DNA of 64,000 nt from Nephrocerus scutellatus (GCA_947095585.1 OX352761.1:129858277-129922276), one strand, 5' to 3'; shown: positions 12,132-34,339, counted from the first letter of the stretch. The notes: generated by a model from the letters alone, not told the origin. A program made the numbers and translations.

Positions 12132-13320
12132 CTGCAACCAGAAAATAATGTTCAAGTCTAAAATTTGTAGTTATGTTCTAAAGAAAAGCTAATTGTTTGC
12201 TAGTTGCAATAGTGTCCTTTATTTGAAAATAAATCGTTATATTTTTTTTTCTTATAGTTGCTTATTATTTGCAAGTGATTGTAGCCCCAATAATCACTTA
12301 AACTCACTCAATTTCAATCTTTAAACCGAAATAAAACGCAATAAAGACAAACTACAAAAATTTACGAAGTTATCTTATTATTTTAATAAGGATTCGTGAA
12401 CATCGATTTTTCAATTCTTCATTCCTTCTTTAAAGCTCAAAGCACGGTTCTTAGCAATTCAATATTAAATTATTGTACGCAACTTAAATGGAGTTATTTT
12501 AGGATTTTGTCATTAAAAGTTTGTTTTATATTAATATTAAAATATTTAATAATATTTAGTTATTTAATTTTTAAAAATGTTCATCCGAAACCAATTGCTG
12601 TGTTAGTCACAAAAATATACTCTCGCCCAAACTGGGTTGTTTAGCTAAGAAAATTGTAATTTCTTACCACATTTTTCACAATTTATTTATTTATAATAAT
12701 CTTGCGGTAAATATGTATTTTTTATACAAAAAAAACAATAACTGTTCCAGAAAACTTTAATAGAAATGATGGAAACATTTTATAAAGGTTTTTCTTTTTA
12801 AATACTTAAACGGAAGCTTTTGTTATCGTTCTATTGAAATTTTAATAGATTCGCAGTAAGCAGACTTATATTGAGAAGTTTTGTCTTTGCGTCTGCATAA
12901 AATAAGTTTTGTGTATCCTGTTAGGCTTCAAATTTGGATCAGAATACCTATTCGTAAAAGTATCCGACCTCCGATGACATGCGTCAAAGTTGAAGGATTT
13001 CCCATGTAACAATATGCAAAATGTAAACAATAACAAAACAGGCATTTAAAACTCCTTTAAGGGCAATTACTTCTACAGCAATTAAGCATTTTCTTGAAAA
13101 ACATTGCACACATTTTGGGACAAAAATATAATATGCATAACTATGCATATTATAATATATCCGTCTTGTATTTCTGGGGACAGTTCTTAATTTTAACAGC
13201 TTCTCCCCGATATCGTTTTAAGGGCTATGTACTACGAAACATACAAATGTTCTGTATTTCTATTTTAGTCTCGTGGATGTTGTCCTGTATTTGCATATTG
13301 GATTTATTAAAAACTTTTAT
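12132..13320. other. intergenic or 5' UTR-intron DNA, no gene seen
   Basis: AT-rich sequence between the GABA-B receptor coding start and the satellite at 13330. Frames of 76-88 codons occur by chance in AT-rich DNA and show no domain. It probably contains the receptor's first untranslated intron, and perhaps its promoter, but I see no defining element. Confidence 0.4.
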
Positions 13321-13324
13321 TTAA

Positions 13325-13725
13325 CTTGACTTGACAACCTCCCACACGACCTAGAGAGCTGAAATTTTGTAAATGCCAAGTCCCAAATAGTATTTTTTAT
13401 ATTCCGCGTGTGGCGCGTGTAATGAGTGGACATTTTTTTTTTTACTTCTTTGAGGTCCTTTTTAACCACCTTTTACACGACCTAGAAGCTGAACTTTTGT
13501 GAGTGTCTATGTATCAAATAGCACGTTATATTCCGCGTGTGATGGGTGGACATTTTTTTCGAGTTCTTTGAGGTCCTTTTAGAAATAGCCTTTTTTATAA
13601 TCCGCGTGTGATGCATATCGCCTTACCGTGTGGCGCGTGTGATGGGTAGAATTTTTTTTTCGTCTTCTTTGGTGTTCCTTTAAACCACCTATTACACGAC
13701 CTAAACGCGTGTGATGCGTGCAAAT
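13325..13725. repeat. degenerate tandem repeat, units of about 110-130 bp
   Basis: Three imperfect units each contain 'cacgacctagag' or 'acacgacctaga' followed by 'gctgaa', then 'ttccgcgtgtg', 'ggtggacattttttt' and 'tttgaggtcctttt'. The same unit occurs in reverse complement at 53095-53345 ('ctctaggtcgt', 'aaggtggttaaaaa'). It is a dispersed satellite-like repeat with no coding content. Confidence 0.7.
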
Positions 13726-13800
13726 ATTTATGCATCAATTATCTATATTAGATTTTAAATACTAAATATGAGTTCCCACATGATAATATCAATGATAGAA

Positions 13801-14083
13801 TAATAAAATTATTCGGCGCGACAGACCGTTGAGGTCCAAGGCTTAGCTTCTTGCGACCATTTGTGTTGTGCATGTATATTTTTGCACACAAATGGACGGG
13901 ACCGACAATTTAATGCCGTATCCGAACGGAGAATTGAGAAGCTTTCCGTGACAAGTTATTACTCTCGGATGTTTGTCAGACATTCGCAAGAGGTTGGACC
14001 ATGAAAAAGGCTTTTTGGTATTTTCTGGGATTTGAACTGCGAACCCCCTGCTACTCAGATATCAATACTGAGCCACGGCGCCC
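13801..14083 (-). mobile_element. tRNA-derived SINE, near-complete copy
   Basis: Read on the minus strand, it begins with a tRNA-like head (GGCGCCGTGGCTCAGT, with box B decayed). It continues through the conserved body ('ttctcaattctccgttcgga', 'tttgtgtgcaaaaatata') and ends in an AT-rich (ATT)n tail. It is diverged, with a disrupted anticodon-arm region. Confidence 0.8.
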
Positions 14084-14639
14084 ACACTATATCAAAGATA
14101 TTATACGGAAATAAATTTGTTGTAACAGATAAAACAAACACGACCGCTAAAGTAAGATTCCTTTCACACTTTCACCATCTTCTTGTAAGTAGTATATAGT
14201 AGTTGGCAAGAAACGGAATGTAAACAGAAATTGTATTAAACCCTTTAGCGCTAATCTAGGTTCAACATATGTTGAACTCTTCATCGAAACGAGATATATG
14301 ATAAAAAAATTTAGTTTTTTCATTAAATTTGACATTACTTTATTATGATAATTTTATCATTTATCATTATCACTGACACATAATCCTGGCCCAGGACCGG
14401 ACCGCGGTCGTAGAGCAAAGTATGCTCATGATGATAAAAATGCGCTTCTCAAAGAATCGATAAACTGTTATGTGTTACGGCGCGGTTTAAAGAAGTTATC
14501 TCGATAAAAGCACTCAAATGCAACAAGGTTCTCAGACTTGGGGGCCTTTTAAATGATTTTATTTTAACTTGCCTGTGTCTTTTTGTCGGTTTATATGTCA
14601 GTCTGTCACGTTTTTTTCATTACAAATCTGTGAGTAAGT

Positions 14640-15000
14640 CTTTTTATTTATGGGGTAGGACTTTTCAGTCGTCTTGAGGGGGCCTTTAGTTGGTCTTGAG
14701 TAGAGTCTTATCAGGATTTTGTTGGGGTCTTAATGGGGTTTAAAAGGGGACTTGAGGGGTTTGAGAGGGTCTTGAGTGGGGTCTTAGGAGGATCTTGAAG
14801 GGATTTTGAGAGGGTCATGAGTGGAGTCTTGAGGGGGTCTTATGAACGTTTTTAGGGTGTCTTGGGTTGGTCTTGAGGGGATCTTCAGGGGATTTTGAGA
14901 GGGTCGTAAGTGGAGTCCTGAGGGGGTTTTTAGGTGTTCTAAAGTGGGACCTTGAGAGTGTTTTGAGGAGGTCTTCAGGGAATCTTAGGTGGGTTTTTTG
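14640..15000. repeat. GGTCTTGAG-type minisatellite
   Basis: About 350 bp built from a degenerate unit of about 14-16 bp around 'gggtcttgag' with G-rich spacers, strongly strand-asymmetric (G/T-rich on the plus strand). The same unit in reverse complement appears at 30985-31065 ('cctcaagacc'). Because the unit is near a multiple of three, the minus strand gives a frame with KTPSR/PEDPLKT-like repeats (14815-15081). I regard this as a by-product. Confidence 0.75.
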
Positions 15001-15060
15001 ATATTTCATACATATACATATTTCATTAAAAACTAAAAAATATAATATATATATATAAAG

Positions 15061-15179
15061 TTTGTGGCTTAAAAAAATCAAATAATTAAAAGAACCGTGC
15101 TAAGCATTTGATGTTCTTTTAATCTTGTCGTAAACCTCGAATGCTTAGCTTAAATTATATGATTTTTTTAAGCCACAAA
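15061..15179. mobile_element. foldback MITE, 119 bp
   Basis: Perfect 20 bp terminal inverted repeats (left arm TTTGTGGCTTAAAAAAATCA; its exact complement at 15160-15179) surround an inner inverted repeat (GCTAAGCATTTGA against TCGAATGCTTAGC). The whole unit can fold into a long hairpin. It lies about 380 bp upstream of the CDK20-like start codon. Confidence 0.75.
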
Positions 15180-15562
15180 TATTCCAGATTTTTATTAAAA
15201 ACATTCCAGCAATTTAAATTTATTTTATAACACTTTTAGTTGCTCCAGATCTACCATCTATCTTTTATGGGGCTAGTTATGATTTTTTTAAAAAAATTTA
15301 TATAAATTTTATTTTTAATAAATTTGCAATAGCGCATGACAAAAAAAAATATTTTTTTTGTTGTTGTCTTCAAAATACGCTTTGGTTTAGTATCCTCCTT
15401 ATTGTGGTATCCGTAGCAACTGATTAACCACAACAATTGGAAGGAAAATAACAATTACCATACGTTTTGTTCTTCGCTTGTCTGATTAGCATCTCAGAAC
15501 AGAAAATAAAATATTCAGCTATTGATAGTTGCAAGTATTAACTAAAATTTATTAAGTAAACA

Positions 15563-17432
15563 ATGGAAGAGTACGCTCCGAGTCGCTATAAAATATTAGA
15601 AAAAATCGGCGAAGGTGTCCATGGGTATGTCTTCAAAGCAATCGACCTGCATAGAAACAAAGAAGTTGCAATCAAGAAAGTTGCATTGAAGAATAAATTC
15701 GGTAATATCTCGCTAAATACACTGAGAGAAATAAAAGTATTGCAAATGTGTAAATGTGAATACGTAAGAAATGCTTGCAATCATATTCTGATTAAAAATT
15801 TTCATTCAAACGCAAATTCTTTACAGATTCTCTCGCTCAACGATATATTTCCAGATCTAATTGGACTTTCACTTGTGCTCGACTATATGCCGGAAACGCT
15901 GTATGGAAAATTAAAAAGTGATTTAAATCCCCTTTGCCGGCAACAAGTCAAAACATTTTCACTCATGATGCTAAAGGGCATTGAATATTTACATAGTTTA
16001 GGTATAATGCATCGGGTAAGAGACTAACGAAAATATAAGAATATATTTTTTGGATACACACATATTTCTTTTCAGGATATAAAACCAGCCAACTTATTAA
16101 TTAGTGAAAACGAAATTCTTAAAATTGCTGATTTCGGTCTGGCACGGCTGTTCTTTACAGAGGAGGAAAATAAAATATATTCTCCTCAAGTATCGACTCG
16201 TTGGTATCGAGCACCGGAAATCCTTTGGGGATGTCAAAAGTATGGTCCCGGTGTTGATATGTGGGCTGCCGGATGTGTTATTGCTGAAATGTTGCGAGGT
16301 GTGCCGCTGTTTGCAGTGAGTTTATTAATTTTTTGATTTTGCAACACAGATGATATATTGGAATAGCTCGCAAAATGAATGTATTAAGTTTAAAATTGCG
16401 ACAAAATTCATTATTAAAGTGATCTTTGTTTACTGAAATTCTGACTTTTGAATATTCTTATACTTGATTTACAATTGAGCCACGCAAGAAAAAATAAGCA
16501 GGACGTTTATAGTTAAATTGAAATTATGGTTAGCCAGAGGGGTTGAACACTACGAGAATGTTATAGTTACTTTATATCTGCAGGGGAAATATTATTTATA
16601 GCATTATGGTAACATTGAAAATATAATACTTCTCTAACCGCAATTTCTATTTAACATCAGCAAATGTTAATCAAGGGTTAATGCTTGATATACATTTGTG
16701 CAAGAAAAAATGAGCAGGACGGCTGTTAAATTGAAATCGTAGTTAGCCAGATAAGATTTCTTCTAACATAACAAGCTTTTTATAATTTTAACACAATTGT
16801 TTTTCTCAAAACCTAAACCAAATACAATCTTGAAATTTTTAAGGTAAAGGTTTTCCACTGTAACTATTTCTCTTTTATTTATACAAATTTAATTTATGTA
16901 TTCTTGTCTACAGGGTACAACAGATATAGAACAACTGGCGTTGGTCATAAGGACGCTGGGAACTCCACGTTTAAGCGAATGGCCCGGACTAACTGATTTG
17001 CCAGATTATAACAAAATACGGTATGTGGTATAAAATATTACAATGAATCAAATTTTAAGGCCATAATATTTCCACTCTTAGCTTTCCGAATTCCCCTGGT
17101 GTACATTGGGATAATCTCTTTCCGAGCTATACACGTGGTATAGAAATAAATTTGGTTGCAAGCCTTGTGGTCTATAATCCAAATAATAGACTTACAGCTA
17201 TGGTGGTAAGACCTAATTTAAATGTTTCTTAAAAATAAATAATTTTTATGAAGGAAGAATTCAAAACTAAAATTATATTACAAACAAAGATAGATAGATA
17301 GAAAGATGATAAATTATTTAAAAATTAATTTCAACATTTTTAATTAATACGTTTCATTTCTCTTGCATTATATTATCGTTTTTAATATCTTACTTTTTGT
17401 TACAGGCTAAAAACCACGATTACTTTTGTTGA
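15563..17432 (+). CDS. CDK20-like cyclin-dependent kinase
   Basis: A CMGC-group Ser/Thr kinase of the CDK20/CCRK type, apparently the orthologue of Drosophila CG6800. Six exons (15563-15763, 15827-16015, 16076-16315, 16914-17020, 17082-17205, 17406-17432) join in phase to give 295 residues. The glycine loop is IGEGVHGYVF, the catalytic lysine is in VAIKKVAL, the catalytic loop is HRDIKPANLL (split by an intron after HR), the Mg-binding loop is ADFGLAR, and the substrate loop is STRWYRAPE. CDK20-type markers include GTTDIEQLALVIRTLGTP and LTDLPDYNKI. The protein ends just after AKNHDYF, at the end of the kinase C-lobe, so it lacks the extension seen in human CDK20 (346 residues). The first intron is 63 bp, in frame and stop-free. 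The stop lies 195 bp before the mus308 start, so this gene's 3' end and the mus308 promoter must share that gap. Confidence 0.88.
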
Positions 17433-17627
17433 GGCTGCTCAAAATTTTCTATTACTTTTTAAATTTCTATTGCGTCTTCTATTGCATTTCATTCTTCATT
17501 TTGACAGTTTATTGTTTGTCGATAAAACAGTTTCGATAATGAATTTGAATGGAGCGCTCAAACTTCAAAAAAATAAAAAGGTTTTATTTTTAATTTATTG
17601 TATATTAGTTTATAAGAATACTTTAGA

Positions 17628-28036
<10,409 letters not shown>

Positions 28037-28194
28037 TATTTAGACATTTTGTTGCTTACACTTTATTTAGAGTATTTCATATAGATACAATAAAAAGTTA
28101 CAATTTTTATTAAAAATGAAAAATAATTTTTTATTATTTAATTATTTTTGTAGTAGAAAAAAGTACGTAAGCGCTATTACGCTATGAATGTGGC

Positions 28195-30699
28195 TTACAA
28201 TCCTTCTTTGCTGCTCCATTCAGTCCATGAGCCCTTATATGGTTTTGTACTGAATGGGGAAATTAAATTTATTAGGAAATAACGAAAATTTAGAAAAAAC
28301 GAAAAAAAAAACTTACTTTGTAAACCCAAGGGATAATGCCAGATCGTTTGCACGCTGTGCACGTCCTCCAGCATGGCAGGTGAAAATCAAAACTGCTTCA
28401 GCAGTCGGCTTAACACGATTAAATGCGGTCTTGAAGTCATCCCCAGACATTTTAAATGCATCTTCAAGCTCAGGTACTATAACAGTAAGAAACGAGTGAT
28501 TTAAAGTGTGTAATTCAGAGAGAAAAATTAAATTGATATCTTTGAAATACCTATTTCATTATTTTTAATGAGCTATGGAATAAAAAACTAGTATATATTA
28601 TATAATGTTGTTGCGTATACTTCTTAGGTGATAATACGTCTGTGATTATTGACTTTCTAAATATTGTATAAGTCCACAAACCTTCAAAAGTCGACACATC
28701 AAACTAAATTCGTAATCATAATTTATAAAAATTAAACATTGTACGAGTATGTCGTCTGTTCACGCATAACTCGAAGAACGCTCATTCGATATAGCTTTGT
28801 GATGTGATGGGGACGGTTGGGCTGGATGTTTGTAGGGGGTTACTCGAAGGCCGTGCATTTTTTTAGACAAACTTATTGCCAAGGGATAACTAACTGAATG
28901 ACTTGCGCCACGGCAATAAGGTGGGTTATGCCCGTTATTAAAATTAAAATAAAAATAATCAATATACATAGCTACAATCGTAACTTCAATTAATTAATCT
29001 AATACCAAGCCTTTAGCTGGGTTGACGATCCTTTCGGTGCAAAGAACCGATCGTTGTGAAAAAAGGACAAAGACGTTACGACGTATAAAGCCACCGCCCC
29101 ATCTAGACGTAATTTTTAACTGACATTCAATAGACCAATATGCAGTCCACACAAAATACAGCCCTTCGCATCGCTGGGTAGCACTCCATAACTAACCTCG
29201 ATCATCTTCATGGCAAAACGTCCATGCTCTACGCCAGGCTATACAAGGAACTGTTGCCAAAACAGTTCTTGCTAACCTGTCACAACCCCGCACACCCTTC
29301 ACATCACTGTCAGTGAGATTCCTTCATGCTGCATTAGTCAAGACATCAGGACGTAGAGAGACAGCATAAGCTCAGTCATATCGGCCAGTCTTTGCAGCAG
29401 TCTCTTCAAGCGAGGTTTATAGAGTACTTGGTACACGTTATCCTGCTATAATTAATAGTGAAAAGTCCCTCCCCAATGAAACCCGGACAAACCTGGCACA
29501 ACTACGGTCGGGTTGGTGTAATATACTTCAGAGTTATAAAGCTCGTAATATCCATGGAACCAATGATCTCTGCCCCGACTGTTAACAACTGTTAACAAGG
29601 CACCCATACAATCAACCACCTATTCCTCTGCCCACATCACTCACGAATTTGGACGTGACGTGACCTGTGGTCAGATCCAGTCGGCGTGGCCTTTTTTTTG
29701 GCCTGCCGACCTAACTCGATAACTATATGTACACAATCTTTAGTTCGTCTAATTAGTACAAGCAACTTTCATTTGCTATTTTCTTTACTTGCCTTCTAAG
29801 TAAACTTTGAAATTAATAGGTATATTAGTTCCTTAGATGAGGGTATAATAATTGGACGGTTTATGTTTACTCTGATTTGGGACTTGGACGTGCTACAACA
29901 ACAACAATTAATTAACTTGACACTTAAAATTCGAGTTTGGTGTTGTATAGAAACACAAAAAACTTGCATTTATTTGCAGTTGCTAATTTAGCTTAGTCGG
30001 TTGATTTAGACCTTAAAAGAATAGTAGGCACCACCTCATAGTAAACCAATTTGTTTATTATTTGTACTATAACTACTTCTTTATCCAGTTAACTTTAAAA
30101 TTTATTTATTTTTTGTGAATAGTTTTTCCCTCTTTTACCAAGGGAATCTATTTTAGTGCGGCCATTTCACTTCTATGTTGCGTTTACGTATTAATTACGA
30201 TTTAAAAATTTAAATCCTGCAAATCATACATACATAAAAACTTCGTTAACTGGGTAATAAACAATAAGACCATTCCTTTTATTTTTACATCGTAATAACC
30301 GCTAATTTTTTCTTTTTTAAGGTAGGACCTATTCCAAAGATTAACCATACCATACACAAGTCTTTTATAAATTCACGATAAAGAAAAAATATCTGAATTG
30401 GTTGGTACGTCCGAAGGTTGGCCTAATCGTAGGCCAGTGGGCTGGAGTTATGGTAGGATTGCGGGGCGGGTGGGATGCATGTGGATATTTCTTTTGAACA
30501 CCCATTTATATCTTTTATAATTTCAAATTAATTGGCTGACCAAGATAGAAAACATTGAAATCAAATATTTATTTTTACATGGAATATTAATGCTGGCAGG
30601 AATCACTCCAGTTTTCTGCAATTCATCCTTATTTCTTACATCAATCAGATAATGATCTGGATGATTGGGAATATCTTTGACTTCTTCGTACATTGCCAT
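28195..30699 (-). CDS. single-domain rhodanese (thiosulfate sulfurtransferase-like)
   Basis: A small sulfurtransferase-fold protein of the Drosophila Hsp67Bb/CG12279 type. Three exons (30579-30699, 28317-28476, 28195-28249) join in phase to encode exactly 111 residues, the length I recall for the fly family. The N-terminus MAMYEEVKDIPNHP and YLIDVRNKDELQKTGVIPAS form the rhodanese beta-strand and CH2A-like region. The active-site loop is CHAGGR with the nucleophile at Cys74, followed by AQRANDLALSLGFT and a GSWTEW C-terminus. It has no signal peptide, so it is probably cytosolic or mitochondrial-associated. Intron 1 is 2.1 kb and contains a Jockey-type fragment. The gene is convergent with mus308: the stop codons are 159 bp apart and the candidate polyadenylation signals (28089 plus, 28128 minus) cross over. 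A heat-shock role is not shown by the sequence. Confidence 0.9.
29010..29695 (+). mobile_element. Jockey-clade LINE fragment
   Basis: The plus strand around 29150-29190 reads QNTALRIA followed by a short GC-rich stretch, matching the reverse-transcriptase C-terminal signature QNTALRIATGC of Jockey elements. Downstream, frameshifted pieces include a Cys/His region ('ttcctctgcccacatcactc'). It lies antisense within intron 1 of the rhodanese gene. Related fragments are at 45640-45975. Confidence 0.65.
30375..30510 (+). repeat. dispersed repeat shared with 32530-32625
   Basis: 'tctgaattggttggt', 'gagttatgg', 'attgcgg', 'gggtgggat' and 'tggatatttctt' followed by 'gaacacc' occur in the same order here and at 32530-32625. 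It is a short, diverged interspersed repeat of unknown class. Confidence 0.45.
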
Positions 30700-31780
30700 T
30701 TTACAGATAAATAAGTTTTCTTTTCAAATACGGATTGAATCAATTTTGTTGTAGGAAGAACTAATATTTTTTCGAATTCAACTTAAATAGTCCTTTTGGA
30801 TTTACGATTCCAACAATTCACAATTCACAGTTCGAAAAGGCCACAAGCCGGATTTTTTGCAAACAGAAACAACAAATCAAGTCAAAAACGTCAAAAGCTT
30901 TCCAAATTGCAACTTTTAAAGCTTTTAGTAAAGGTGGTAACACATGACTTGGTACTTTTGTTTTTTATTGATTTTTTAACATACCCTCTCGGAACCACCA
31001 GAAGACTACCTAAAGACTCTCTCAAGATCACCTCAAGACCTCGTTAAGACCACGTTACTACCCCCTAACAATTTACGTTTGTACCAATACAGCTTAAATA
31101 TTATGAATTCCTATGAAGCGCTAAAAGATGCTCTTCAGTTGAATCTCTTGCGTGCGTTCTCCGTTGTGGCGACGTATGCAACTGACATATCGAGTAAATA
31201 CACGCAACACACGTTCTAATGGGCAATGGCCAAAGCAAGTGAAGAAAAGGACGCAAAAAGTTGACCAACTTTTAAAATGTTTTTCCTAAAAACTGCTCCA
31301 GAGCGCGCTCGAGCGTAGATTTTTTCAAAAGGGAAGTCGAACAAACACGAAAGGCGAAAATCTTTTGTTTACATTTTTTGTTGTTGGATGTGTTGTTGTT
31401 GTGTTAGTATAAAGAGGGGTAAATCTCCCAAAGTTACAGATCTGTTTTCGCTCCACGGTAGAGTCGTTTTGAAGGGGAAACGAACAAGTTGACAGCCAAA
31501 AACATGATTTCTCAATGAAGAATCCGGAGATTTGGATTCGCACTCTCCTCGCTATGGTGGCTGATTTTGACAAGTTTTTATTGCTGAGCTCACAGATATC
31601 TGAAAATGTTGTTAGACTGAATGTAATCATCTTCAGTGAGGGGAGAGCGAAAATCACTGAGCCGTCAGCTATCTCGAACACTCCTATTGGTTCACCTTTT
31701 TACGTTACATACGGGATAAGGCAACATCAACGAATACGTCGCAACGGAAGCAACGGATTCTATGGGCTGGGCCTTTAAGA
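30700..31780. other. intergenic DNA with minisatellite remnant
   Basis: Upstream of the rhodanese gene. 30985-31065 carries the reverse complement of the GGTCTTGAG minisatellite. Frames of 83-118 codons on both strands (30796-31047, 31325-31681, 31515-31778) have no recognisable domain and overlap one another, so I do not call genes. Confidence 0.4.
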
Positions 31781-31787
31781 CGTACAT

Positions 31788-32075
31788 AATAATAATATTC
31801 GGCATGACAGACCATTGCGGTCCAAGGCATAGCTTCTCGCGACCATCTGTGTTGCGCATGTATATTTTTTGGACACAAATTGAAGGGACCTACAATTTAA
31901 GGCCGAATCTGAACGGCGAATTGAAGCTTTCCGTGACAAGTTATTACTCTCGGAACCTTTGTCACCCATTAGCGAGAGGTGGGACACCAGGAAAAATGCT
32001 TTTGGTGTAACTGGGATTCGAACCACGAACCTCCTGCTCAGTAGCCATGCGCATTTCCACTGAGCCACGGCGCCC
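31788..32075 (-). mobile_element. tRNA-derived SINE, full-length, with direct repeats
   Basis: The minus-strand reading is: head GGCGCCGTGGCTCAGTGG (box A), GGTTCGAATCC (box B), body, and an (ATT)n tail at the left end. An exact 10 bp direct repeat AGACGTACAT flanks it at 31778-31787 and 32091-32100, with 15 bp between the head and the right repeat, consistent with a target-site duplication. It is about 288 bp and the best full-length example in the window. Confidence 0.88.
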
Positions 32076-32100
32076 ACGCACATGCCCACTAGACGTACAT

Positions 32101-32333
32101 AATAATAATATTCGGCGCGACAGACCATTGACCACAAATGGAGGGGACCTAAAACTTAATGCCGGATCCGAATGGCGATTTGAGAAGCTTTTCGTGACAA
32201 GCAAAAACTCTCGGCCGTTTGTCAGACTTTCGCGAGAGGTGGGACCGTGAAAAATACTTTTGGTGTTACTGGGATCCGAACCACGAACCTCCTGCTTAGA
32301 AAGCCATGCTCTTATCCACTGAGCCATGGCGCC
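32101..32333 (-). mobile_element. tRNA-derived SINE, second copy abutting the first
   Basis: The tail 'aataataatattcggcgcg' starts directly at the right direct repeat of the preceding copy. The body has an internal deletion next to the tail. The head carries the GGATAAGAGCATGGCTT variant with box B GGTTCGGATCC. The right flank 'gacgcacatac' resembles the left flank 'gacgtacat'. Neighbouring insertion or duplication are both possible. Confidence 0.85.
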
Positions 32334-32689
32334 CACGACGCACATACTTGGTCTTAAATTACTGATTTTTTTCTATAATGTACACACGCTGAAGGGTTTC
32401 CCCCCTTTATTGCGTAGCACAGCGTTTGCGTTAGGAACTTAGGGGGAGGATAATATGAGATGTCTATGCACATGTGTCTTAAATAACTGCAGATCACACA
32501 AATGCAGAAACATCGGGCAATTGAATTCACGTTAAAGAAATAATCTCTGAATTGGTTGGTTCGAGTTATGGCGTGGGTATTGCGGATGGGTGGGATGAAT
32601 CTGGATATTTCTTATGAACACCGCTTGTGTAAAAAGCGATAAAAAATTGAAAGACAATTTTTTTGATGCCATTATTCATATACTCTGTT

Positions 32690-33170
32690 TTGCCTCATTG
32701 ATGTGCCTGTTGTTGTTGTAGCAACTCCAGGTTTGGGAGTGGATCCCAGTGATCCAATCTCAAACCTGCTGTTGTGTTGACGATCTTTGGCCCAGTGTCT
32801 TGATAGGTATTGGGGTCCTTTCGGTGCGTAGAACCAATCGTCGTGGTTATAGGGCACATTTTTGGCTTAATGGGTACGTCAATGAGCAAAACTGCCGTAT
32901 TTAGGTTAACGAGCAGCAACGAGAGTTTCCAGAGCTACCATTACATCCAGACAAAAAAAAACGGTTTGGTGTGGTTTATGGGCTGATGGAATTATCGGTC
33001 CATATTTCTTCAATAACGAGCACGGCCATAACGTAACTGTCAATAGCGCCAGCTATGGCGCCTTGATAACGGACTGAAATTGAACCCCATGATCTCCAGG
33101 ACATTTGGTATCAACAAGACTTGTCACACAGGCCGTGAAACCAAGGTCGATGTGCCTGTTGTAGATGCTG
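32690..33170 (+). mobile_element. Tc1/mariner (IS630-type) transposase fragment plus shared repeat
   Basis: 32950-33170 contains broken frames resembling the DDE-transposase catalytic core: 'VNSASYGALITD', then the words LEDIWYQQDGA and TGRET recoverable across shifts. The segment before it (32740-32850) contains 'ttgacgatctttgg', 'ggggtcctttcggtgcg' and 'tagaaccaatcg', shared with 29020 and 45650. It is a dead copy. A second pseudogene of the same family is on the minus strand at 39650-40190. Confidence 0.5.
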
Positions 33171-33179
33171 GTTGACTTT

Positions 33180-34339
33180 TGATTGATTTATTTATTTGGA
33201 GCTTCTTACTTTTAAACAAAATTTTCATTCTAAATTATTTAAACGAATTATATACGATACTAAAAGCCCACCGTTTTCATTGATTTCAGTTTTATTTTTC
33301 TCTGTATAGGTGTAGTTTGATGCAAAATCTATTAAAGTGAAATTTTAAGCGCTGCATACATAATATTTATATAAATTAAATAAACTAACATATAATAATA
33401 TGTATAACAACATTGAATCAAAATATTGCGTACAAATAGATTTTAAATTGCACACTGATAAAATAAAAATAAGACTAAATAAACACGTTCAGTACAAACT
33501 ATAACAATTAAAGTATTGCAAAAAGGCTCGACATTTTTAAATGAAGCTAGTGATCGATCAACCTGTTTTCACCAAGATGGCAAATAACAATCGTGATAAA
33601 ATCTAAAAATTGTCTATCAAAGTCTTGTGCTTGTAACAATGTTATTTCCCATTGATAATTATTGCTTTTAGAAAAATATATAAACATTTTGTGATACACA
33701 TATATCGTACATTTATTTCATAGAATATTATTTCTATGTTATTATTAGTTTTATTATACAAATATTTAATGTTTCTTGTTATTTAGTGGATTTTTTGTTA
33801 TTCTCTTGCATATTCAAAACAGAAAATTAAAAAACTATGCAATGTATTATAAAAATTTTGAATAAGATTTGTTTTAGAAACCACATGTTAAGATGTTTCT
33901 AATTTCATAAAATATTTAGTAACCAATGAGACCAAAGAAATGCATTACAAACTCAATAAGCTACATAAACGCCTTTTGCCTTCACAAAATTTTGAAATTT
34001 TTTGGTAAAAAAAATGCCAGATGGCATTCGTTTTCAACACCATTACGCATGCATGCTGTTATGAATATGAAATTTGTTCATATTATTATTCCTAATTTCA
34101 TAATAGTTCTCACCTAAAATATTTATATTTATATATTTGCCTCCTCTCTTGTAATTTGATATTATTTTTACAAAATATGTATATTCCCACATTCAAAATT
34201 AACACAATTAGCACAAAAAAAAGTTTATAAACATTTATATAAATTCTAAGTGATGTAAATATTAATTATTATTTTTATAATAATCATCATCATTAACATA
34301 CACAATGCTCGAGACCCGCGAACTTCTGGTGTTTGTGTA
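33180..34339. other. AT-rich intergenic DNA downstream of Past1
   Basis: Extremely AT-rich DNA containing the Past1 3' untranslated region near its right end. A 63-codon plus-strand frame at 33926-34117 shows no domain. I see no further gene or named repeat. Confidence 0.5.

Noticed and set aside
14640..15000. CRISPR-like or protein-coding repeat array
   Set aside because: There are no conserved repeats with unique spacers. The unit is a degenerate 14-16 bp minisatellite in a eukaryotic genome, and the K/T/P-rich frame at 14815-15081 is a by-product.
28254..28499. Plus-strand 81-codon ORF
   Set aside because: It is antisense to the second exon of the rhodanese gene, whose frame is conserved.
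31325..31778. Opposing 118- and 87-codon ORFs near 31.5 kb
   Set aside because: They overlap on opposite strands, neither has a recognised motif, and no splice context supports an exon.
31775..32345. Two minus-strand ORFs of 120 and 127 codons
   Set aside because: They are translations of the two SINE heads (AQWIRAWL-type peptide from GTGGCTCAGTGGATAAGAGC). Similar artefacts arise at 27136-27321 and 59131-59328.
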